Shown piece after piece: positions 1-7,876 of a DNA stretch of 15,004 nt (position 1 is the first letter of the stretch; each line of letters opens with the position of its first letter). The stretch lies in contig JWZX01001917.1 in the NCBI GenBank assembly GCA_001275005.1, positions 1-15,004 of the forward strand, read 5' to 3'. A program made the translations under genes and the position numbers. Under the pieces are notes generated by a model that ran no database searches, was not told where the DNA came from, and was given only the letters and a program-made list of their open reading frames with translations. Origin of the DNA: Chrysochromulina tobinii. Taxonomy: Eukaryota > Haptophyta > Prymnesiales > Chrysochromulinaceae.

Positions 1-109
1 GGGAGACTCACGCCCCCCTACCAGGGCCCCCCGCATCCGCGCTGAGACGAGCGCGACCTCCGCCGAGCGACGGCGGACGCGCCCCCGATCGCGCGATCTC
101 GGCTCGAAA

Positions 110-2193
110 ATGCCGATGATTGTGGTGTTCACACATCTCCTCCTCGCGGGTGCACTGACGCTGATGTCGACGCCACCAGCGCGCCCCATCCGAGCCCCTC
201 CGCCGGTGTGTCTGGACAAGAAGAAGGCCACGGCGAAGAAGCCCGCATCCGCTGGTGGCTTTGGCGCGGCGCCCAAGAAGACGAAGCCAAAGGAGGCGGA
301 GTCCACTCCCGAGCAGCGCCAGAGGCTTGACTTTATGGATTGGGTGTCTGCGGCTGGCGGGGTGGTTGACGCAGTGCGCCTCGCCGATTGCGGCGGCGGC
401 CTTCGCGGTCTCAAGGCGACGCGCGACCTCAAGAAGGGGGAGGTGATCGTGCGAATCCCTCGCTCGATCATCCTCGACGTGGAGCGTGCGGAGGCGAGCG
501 CGGTGAGCAGCATATGGCGTGGCGCTGCCGACGAGATCCCGGGGTATGTAAAGATCGGCCTCGCGGTGCTCTACGAGCAGCGGCGCGGTGCCGAGTCAGA
601 TCTGCGCCCGTACCTCGAGCTGCTGCCCTCGCGTGCCGACTTCGAGCGCGACGGCGGGCCGGCCGCGCTGTGGAGCGATGCCGAGCTGGCCGTGACTGAG
701 TGCGGCGGCCTGATCGAGTCGGCCAAGCGCCGGCGGAGGCAGAGCTATGCCGCCGACGTGCGCGCCCTCCAGCCCGCAGCCCTCGCCGCACGCTGGACGG
801 AGCTCGGCTTACCGGGCGAGCCGCCAAGCGCTGAGGAGCTCTCGTGGGCAGTGACTGTGGTCACGAGCCGTGCATACGGCGTGGGCAGCGGCTCGGGGCT
901 CGTGCCGGTGGTCGATATGGCCAACCACGACGGCCGGTACCCGCAGCACACCGCCAAGGGTCTCGAAGAGGACGGCAAGACCTTCGTCGTCCTCGCGACC
1001 GAGCGGATCAAGCAGGGTGCGCAAGTCTGCTTGACGTATGGCAACCTAGCCAACCTGCTGCTGCTGCCACAGTTTGGGTCCGTGCTGCCCTCTCAGAAGC
1101 CCCGCCTCGCATGCAAGTGCTCACCACGGCGCCACGCCGCCCCTCTCCCCACAGGTTCGTGCTGCCCTCGTTGACGGCCCCTCCTGATATTGCGATCGTG
1201 GACTGCGCGGAGCTGCTCGAGGACGTGCGACGCGCCGACGGCGGCGCCGCGCATCTTGATGCATTGGCCGAGGATGGGCTGTTGATGCGGGAGGGTGACG
1301 GGAGAGTGTCCCGATGGCAGAGTGCCGGCGCACCTTTGCAAGCGGCGCTGCTGAGCCTGGCGGAGGCGGGCGCTCTGTCGACGGCGGAGGCCGGGGCGGC
1401 GGCGGGGGCGTGCCAGGCCCCCGGCAGCGGGTGGCTCGCCTGGGGCGCGTACAAGAAGGCGCTCAGCACGACGCTTAACGGCTACTCGACGAGCGTCGCG
1501 CAAGATCGCGAGGCGCTCGGTACGGCGCCTGCGCTCAGCACGACGCTTAACGGCTACTCGACGAGCGCCGCGCAAGATCGCGAGGCGCTCGGTACGGCGC
1601 CCGCGCTCGGCTCAGCGGCCGGTGCGACGGCGGCGGCGGACCAGGAGCAGGCGCCGTCGCGGGCGCTCGCCCTACCGCCTCGCGCGCGCCTCGCGTGCGA
1701 GTTCCGGCTGAGCCAAAAGGTACTTCTCAACCAGGCCCTGGCCGCCAACGAGGCGGCCGGCTCTGCAGGGATTCGTGAGGCGGCCGCGCGGCTGCGCTTG
1801 CAAGTGCAGGGCGCGCGAGTGTATGAGGCTGCGCTGGCGGAGGAGGGGGCGATCGTCACGGGCAGCGGCCTCGTCCTGGTCCACGAGGTCGAGGGCACCG
1901 GCGCGAGCCCGTCGACGACCGACGAGGTGACTGTGCACTATGAAGGGGAGACGGCCGATGGGGCCGTCTTCGACTCGTCGTACGAACGCGGCAAGCCAAT
2001 GTCGTTCGCCGTCACGGGTGTGATCGGGGGCTGGACCGAGGGGCTGCAGCTCATGAAGGTAGGCGGCAAGGCACGGCTCACCATCCCTTCCCATCTCGGG
2101 TACGGCGACAAGGGGAGCCCGCCGAAGATCCCGCCGAAGGCGACACTCACGTTCACGGTGGAGCTACTCGGGATCAAGGATGCTCTGTACTGA
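110..2193 (+). CDS. Plastid-type SET-domain lysine methyltransferase (Rubisco LSMT family) fused to FKBP peptidyl-prolyl isomerase; exons 110-1077 and 1155-2193
   Basis: The spliced product has 668 residues. Residues 1-20 form a hydrophobic signal peptide followed by a Lys/Ala/Pro-rich stretch without a fold (about 21-65), the bipartite pattern used to reach secondary plastids. Residues 97-323 are a SET domain of the Rubisco large-subunit methyltransferase type: GLRGLKATRDLKKGE (S-adenosylmethionine loop), SRAYG, VVDMANH (D269, N272, H273) and LTYGNLANLLL ending in QFGFV. Residues 324-540 resemble the LSMT substrate-binding domain (NGYSTSVAQDREAL, RLACEFRLSQKVLL). Residues 559-668 are a complete FKBP domain with the usual pocket residues Y585, F595, D596, F607, V612, I613, W616, Y639 and F656, so it is probably active. 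The likely role is lysine methylation of plastid proteins plus proline isomerisation. The ATG at 110 is chosen because it yields the signal peptide. The intron restores the conserved QFG-FV motif exactly. The actual substrate is unknown. Confidence 0.85.
1078..1154 (+). other. Spliceosomal intron (77 nt, GT-AG) in the SET-FKBP gene
   Basis: Reading through would give QFGSVLPSQK and a stop at 1174. Removing 1078-1154 (phase 2, GG|G) restores QFGFVLPS, the expected SET/LSMT motif, and joins the frame that runs to the FKBP end. The acceptor is CCCACAG. The first 16 nt of the intron match the first 16 nt of the next exon at 15 positions (GTCCGTGCTGCCCTC against GTTCGTGCTGCCCTC at the core). Confidence 0.9.
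1108..1133 (+). repeat. 26-bp element shared with 8991-9016 (copy 1, inside intron)
   Basis: This stretch, starting CGCATGCAAGTGCTCA and ending ACGGCGCC, is identical at 24 of 26 positions to 8991-9016 in the third gene; only the two bases between those blocks differ. Here it lies in the middle of the intron of the SET-FKBP gene. Confidence 0.8.
1459..1602 (+). repeat. 72-bp tandem duplication (two copies) inside the LSMT-like domain
   Basis: Copies 1459-1530 and 1531-1602 differ at two bases, giving one V-to-A change and one silent change. Each encodes 24 residues containing NGYSTS(V/A)AQDREAL, which corresponds to the conserved Tyr-x-Thr-Ser...Asp motif of the LSMT substrate-binding domain. 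Length is a multiple of three, so the frame is kept. Confidence 0.9.
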
Positions 2194-2315
2194 AACTCTC
2201 GCAGCTCTGACAGAAACTAGAGTTGATCTTCTCAGGAAAAGGTCCGGTACGGTCGCTGGCAACAACATAAGAGTGTGTTACACGGCCTACCGACACGAAC
2301 TTCTCTCCCACGCTC

Positions 2316-2852
2316 TCATCGGGCGGGGTCCTGCGTGCTGCTCGAAGCGGACGCATCTACCACGGGTGGATCTATGTACATGAGCCCGTCATTGAGCGCG
2401 CGCGCCACCTCCTCGCCCTTTTCTGCCATGATTGTCTCGATGTTCGACTTGTCTCCGAACCAGCCGAGGTTGTCTGCGATCAGGTGCTGTTTCTCGAGAC
2501 GGCATGGGCAGCGCACGAGGACAATGCCGCTATCATACGAGCGCTTGCTGATGATGCGCGTGATTGTGTACTTTTCGTCGCACGGCTCATGCGTGCAGGT
2601 GAAACGTAGCAGCATCTTCGGTCCGGGGGTGCGCACTCCCGGAAAGTCATCTGTGATCAGAGGGCGTGCCGCCGGGTCAGCCTGCTGAACCTGCGCGGCC
2701 ACCTGTGCGAGCGCAGACCGAAGCGCCTCGTCCACCCCAGTCGAACTGAGACGGCGCTGTTGTACCGTCCACATGTGCGTGCGCGGCAGCGCTGCGGAGC
2801 GCGATGCCGGCGTGGGAGCGCGTGCAGCAAGTTTGGTGAAGGCGACGAGCAT
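2316..2852 (-). CDS. Mitochondrial DNL-type zinc-finger protein (Zim17/Tim15/Hep1 family)
   Basis: The product has 178 residues. Residues 1-37 form a textbook mitochondrial presequence: Arg-rich, no acidic residues, ending QQRRLSST with a likely processing site near RRLS. Residues 80-135 match the DNL zinc-finger family (MLLRFTC, ISKRSYDSGIVLVRC, HLIADNLGWFGD), and NIETIMAEKGEEV follows as usual. Family members keep mitochondrial Hsp70 soluble during protein import and folding, which is the likely role. The ATG at 2852 is chosen because it yields the presequence; the frame stays open further upstream but that part is antisense to the divergent gene. Zinc ligand spacing is unusual: C86-x4-C91 and C115-x-C117, where the standard pattern is CxxC twice. 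The gene is convergent with the SET-FKBP gene (122 bp between stops) and divergent from the next one. Confidence 0.85.
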   Translation of the reverse strand: MLVAFTKLAARAPTPASRSAALPRTHMWTVQQRRLSSTGVDEALRSALAQVAAQVQQADPAARPLITDDFPGVRTPGPKMLLRFTCTHEPCDEKYTITRIISKRSYDSGIVLVRCPCRLEKQHLIADNLGWFGDKSNIETIMAEKGEEVARALNDGLMYIDPPVVDASASSSTQDPAR

Positions 2853-3009
2853 GCGGTTTCTTTGCGAGCACGCACAGGCGGCAAACCACCTCAAACACAC
2901 CTCCAAAAAGCCCAACGTACCGGGTGGAGTGCTCGTCGAGAGATTTGAGGTAAGTGGATAATCTTCTCCACAAAGTTGAGGCGAGATTTCGACGAAGCCG
3001 TCGCCGAAG
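2853..3009. promoter_or_regulatory. Divergent (bidirectional) promoter and 5' leader region
   Basis: These 157 bp separate the ATG of the minus-strand DNL gene from the ATG of the plus-strand membrane-protein gene, so both promoters and leaders must lie here unless leader introns exist. It is richer in A and T than the flanking exons (AAACCACCTCAAACACACC on plus). No clear TATA box is seen. A perfect 5' splice consensus, AG|GTAAGT, occurs on plus at 2950 and could mark a leader intron. Confidence 0.5.
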
Positions 3010-6000
3010 ATGAGGGAGGCGGACGCCGCTACGGCCGCCGGCTCCACTTCCACGTCGACGGCCGTGCTTTCATTCTTCACCGGCGGCCTTTGCGTGTTAG
3101 TCTTCCAGGCTCTCCCATCGCCAAAGCACTGGAGCTGGCTCACGCTGCCATCCCCGGACGATGCGTCGAGTGATGTCACGATGACGCTGCTTGCAGCAGA
3201 ACAAGTTGTCCGAGCATGGGCTGAGATGTTCTCGGCTTCGTCGATATTCTTCGTCACGGCGTGCTCGAGAGCGTGGTCACAATTCTACGCTGGCTACTCC
3301 CAGTACGCACGACTACTTCTCCTCGTGTTCCAAACTGCGAGTTGGCTGATTGTCGTGGCTGCCATCAAGGGCATCTTCCAGTCTCGGGCCGTGTCGAGCA
3401 TGCGCGGCGGCGAACGCGTGCGTGCACTCCTGCAGAGCCCCATGCTCGGGCTGGTCATCGCCACCGCGCTCATCGCCACCTCTCAGCTGTTGCTGCTCCT
3501 GCTGCCCTCGGCGCTGCCGCCGCCCCTCGCGGCGCCGGCCACGCCCGCACTTGAGCTCCTCACCGCCGTACCGAAGGCCCTTGGCATCCGCTTGCCGATG
3601 GGCCTCCGCTTGCCGATGGGCATCCGCATTCCTTTGGACATCCCGCCGCATCCGGATGGAGCGAGGCCGCCTTTGACCACGCCCGTCGGCGCGCGCCGCG
3701 CCCACGCGACGCAACAACGGCTGCTTCTGACGCTCGCGCTGCAGGCGGGGCTGCCGTTCCTGCTGCGTCCTCGGGTGGTCATGCCGCTCGTGGTGATCGG
3801 GGTGAGCCTGTGGGGAGGGCTGGGGAGCCGGCTGTGGGGAGGGCTGGGGACGATCCTCTGGCGATCGTCCGCAGCGCCACCCGGCGAGACGCCCGCTAGC
3901 GCGCTGATGGCGCAGGAGGCTGCGCGCGCCACCGGCACCACCGGCACCATCGGCGCGCGGCACGGCGCGCGCCAGGCGGCGCTCGACACGGCGTGTGCCA
4001 CGCGGGGCGTGCCGACATTGTTCGTGCCGGTGGTGCAGGCCGCCTTCCTGCTGCCCTTCCTGCTGCCCATTTGCTTCGAGCTGCTGCGCCTCTGGTGGAT
4101 CGAGAATGGCTGGGATGGCTCCGACTCCGCCGCCTCGTCCGAGGACGCCGCCTCCGTCCCTGCCGACGCGGGCATCGCGCCGGCGCAGTTCGCGCTCTTC
4201 GCGCTGTGCGCCTTCCTGACGGCAGAACGGCTGCTCGGCACAGCACTCCTCCTCGTGCGCTCAGTCTTCGACGGCACCTTCTACAGCCCCAGCGCCGTCG
4301 CGCGCGACGCCCTCCGTAACCGGGCCTCTCGCCCCGCGTGCGAGCCCGACCGCGAGTCCATGGAGCACGAGTACGAGCGACGGCGCCAGCGGCGGCACGA
4401 GGCGGCCGCATTGGCGGTGCAGCGTTCGGCCGCCATCGCCGCCGGTGCCTTGCGCGTGCGTTCACGGCGAGAGCGCGGCGTGTGGCGCCGGCTGCTTGCG
4501 TGGAGCTGTGAATGGTCCGGCGCTGTGAACGGCCAACGGCTCCCTTGGTACCCGTCGCCGCGCCGGAGGATAGTGCAATGGTGGGGCCGGGCGCGACGTC
4601 TGCCGCTCGCGCTGTGGGAGTTCGGGTACGACGTGCTGGACGCGAGCCGCTGGCTCGTGCTCTCGCCGCCCACGGACCTCTTTTGGTGGGCCACAGCCTT
4701 TGAGGCGTTCCACAGCGGCGCCTGGCGCGAGCTCTTGCTGCCTGCGGCGATCGTGGCCCTCGAGAAGCTGGTGGCGATGCCGCTGCATGGGCCGTGGTTG
4801 CCGTCAGCCTCGGCGGCTCGTCGGAGGCTTGAGCGCTGGGTACGCCTCCTCGAGCTCTGATTGCCTCTGATGGCCTCTGATTGCATCCAATTGCATCTGG
4901 ACTGCATATTGATTGCATATTGATTGGATCTTGATTACATATTGAGTGCCTCCCTCATCAGGTCCGCCTCCTCGAGCTCCTCCGCCATCTGCAGTGGCTT
5001 CATGCGGCGGGCGTGGCCGCTTGCGTCTGGCTGCACGCTGCTGGCCTTTCTCGCCGCCTCTGGCTGCTCCCTCGCGCGTGGCTTGGGCTGTGGCTGCCGG
5101 CGGCACGCGATGCGGGCTGCGCGCTGCCACTCGCTGCGCTCTTCCACGCACCGATCGCCTGCCTCTCGGCTGTGGCTCTCTTCCAAGAGACGCTGCTCGG
5201 GAGCGAGCTCCAGATCCATCCGGACCATGCGGAGAAGTGCGCTCGCAACACGTGGCTGCGGGGCGTCGTGTACCTCACCGTACCGCCCCAACACCTCACG
5301 AGACTCACACACGCGAGCCAGCTGGTGGACGGTCTCGTCGTCCTACCCGCCCCCGCCGACGACGACGAGCTCTCTCCGCGGCGCATTCGAATGGACCCAG
5401 ACCTTCCTTATGTGGAAGGTGGGGATGGCTTCTTAAGTAGGGGCTCGGGCGGAGCAGCGGCGGGCGCGGCGGGCAGCGCCGAGAAAGGACGGTGCGGGCG
5501 CGTGGAGCGTCGTGCCGGGCGCGAGGAGCGTCGTGCTTCCCCTCCGCTTCACCCCGCCCCAGGGCACAGCGCGACCATCGAGCCCCCTTCTCCCTTGTCG
5601 GCGGCAGCGGCTGTGCTGCTCAAGGAGCCTTTGTTGCCTAATAAGGAGCCAGCGCCACGCTCCGGCGTGCGTGGCCATCGGCGCACGCGCAGCGCCGGCG
5701 TCTCGATGCGCGAGGCCAGCGAGGCCAGCACGTCCATCGCGGATGAGCTCTCGCCACGCCGGGCAGCAAAGGTCGCGGCATCGCTTGGATTACACGGCTC
5801 GGGGCAGGCGGCCGCATTCGCGGGTGTGCACCGTTGGATATTCACATCTGATTGCCTCTAATTGCCTCTGATGACCTCTTATGGCACCGTTGGATATTCA
5901 CCTCTGATTGCCTCTGATTGCCTCTGATGACCTCTTTTGGCACCGTTGGATATTCACCTCTGATTGCCTCTGATGACCTCTTCTGACCTCTGATGACCTC

Positions 6001-7827
6001 TAATGGCCTCTCATTGCCTCGGATGCCCTCTATCGCCCCCTCCTCCTCAAGTCCGCTGCTGTGGATCCTCTGAGGACCTCTGAGGACCTCTAATGACCTC
6101 TGAGGACATCTGATGACCTCTGATGACCTCTGATGACCTCTGATGACCTCTCACTGCCTCCTCAGGTCCGCTGCTATGGATTCTCGAGGGCATGCAAGAG
6201 GCGCTCCCGCCCGAGCTGCGCGCCGTGTACGAGCCTCTGGCGCACAAGCTCGCCAACGTCTTGCGCTCCGACGCGCTCGTGCCGACGATGCGACGGCTGC
6301 TGGCGCTGCTCGGCTCTTCGCTGTCTCATTTGGCGACCGAGGTGATGCTCAAGCCACGTGGACGGCGCCAGCTGCGCCGCGGGCTGCTCGCGTTTGCCGA
6401 GACGTGTCCCGCTTCGCTTCGGCCGCTTCTCTATACGCTCGCCGACCCGACTCTCTGCCTTCTCGGACTCCGCGGCACGCAGCTGCTGTGCGATGCGATG
6501 CGCTTGGAGAGTGGCGTGCGTGCGGAGCGGCTGTTCGAGCTCGAGGGCGAGATCGGCGCCGCTTCCGACCGGCCGCCGCGCCGTGTCGAGCACCCCGAGG
6601 TGGGCCAGATGGTTCGCGTCCTGATCGCTGAGGCTGCCGCGCATCCACATCCCGGCTGCTCCGCAGGGCTGTTCCGCGCGCGCATCCACGCCGAGGAGCC
6701 GCCGTCGCACAGCGGCATGGCGCCCACCTACGTCATCGAGTACGTGGACGAGGTGGCGCTCGTGGCCGGGAACAGTTGCGTCGGCGCCGAGTACCACATC
6801 TTCGACTACATCCCCGAGCTGCGCTGTCACTGGCTTCTCTGGCTGCGCGGCCTTCAAGTTGACCTGAAGATGCCCGTGCTGGGATCGTCCAAGAGCCCTA
6901 CGGACGCGAGCGGCGGCGGCGGCGGCGGCGGCGGAGGCGGCGGCGGCGGCTTGCCGGAGCAGCTCCTTCGCGCCCACGCCGGCAGCGGCAGTGGCAGTAG
7001 CCGTGGCGGCAGCCGCGGCGGCGTGGGCGGTCCGGAGGTCATCCGGGCCACGTGGCACGAGCCGACGGCGGCGGAGCGCGAGGCGGGCCAAATGGGTGCA
7101 CTCACGCTGCATGCCCGCATCGCGCACGTGCACGTGCGTGCGCGTGTGGAGCGCGGCCGCTTCTGGTCTGACAACCCTCTACTGCACGTGGGCTCCTTTG
7201 AAGGCCTCGTGCTCGAGAGTACGCAAGGGAGCGTGAACGTGTCTCTGCGGTATACCTTTGAGGCGGACGGCTGCTACTTTGCCATCGAGGAGCTCAAGCT
7301 GGGCATCAAGGACATCTCCGTCGTGGCCGCCCCCGGGCACGGCCAGCGCGTCGGGCTGCTGCTGCACACATGGAATCTGCAGCGCTGGATGTTTGACTCG
7401 TGGGTGGAGCAGCTGCTGTTGCGGCTCATAGAGCAGGTGGCCAAAGAGCAGCGGCACCAGCGCGTCGTCCTCTGGTCCCAGGTCCCCTTTTTGAAGGACT
7501 GGTACGAGGGGATGCTAAGGATGCAGCGCGACGAGAGGGAGCGGGTCACCACACAGCGTCGGCAGGCCGCCACGCATGTGCAGCGCCGCGCGCGTTGGCT
7601 GGCGGCGCGTCGGGCGCGCACGAGAGAGGCGCTCGTGTCCAACCGTCAAGAGGTTCGTCAAGAGGCGCTCGCGTCCAACCGTCAAGAGGTTCGTCAAGAG
7701 GCGCTCGCGTCCAACCGTCAAGAGGTTCGTCAAGAGGCGCTCGCGTCCAACCGTCAAGAGGTTCGTCAAGAGGCGCTCGCGTCCAACCGAACAGAGGGAG
7801 CCGAGGAGGAGGCCACCGCCAACGCCG

Positions 7828-7876
<49 letters not shown>

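Larger units (their letters stand above)
5824..6165 (+). other. Spliceosomal intron (342 nt, GT-AG) in the membrane-protein gene
   Basis: The donor GT at 5824 leaves one base of a codon (phase 1), and the acceptor CCTCAG ending at 6165 supplies GT to complete Gly and continue PLLWILEGMQEALP. Unspliced, the frame stops at 5859-5861. The body is almost wholly short repeats: a 56-bp unit three times, then TGATGACCTC decamers. Intron start and downstream exon start share 12 of 20 positions, a weaker form of the echo seen in the other two introns. Confidence 0.8.

Noticed and set aside
2853-3257. Upstream extension of the minus-strand DNL reading frame to about 3257
   Set aside because: It begins at a GTG, is antisense to the divergent gene's first exon, and would bury the clear mitochondrial presequence that starts at the ATG at 2852.
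3313-4918. Long minus-strand open frames opposite exon 1 of the membrane-protein gene
   Set aside because: They are Arg/Ala/Pro/Ser-rich, without domains, and are expected shadows of GC-rich coding sequence on the other strand.
5828-6155. CRISPR-like array
   Set aside because: The repeats are directly adjacent or degenerate decamers without unique spacers, and the segment is a well-supported eukaryotic intron.
6174-7133. 319-residue minus-strand open frame
   Set aside because: It mirrors the exon 3 codons of the plus-strand gene, has low-complexity Arg/Ala composition and no recognisable motif.
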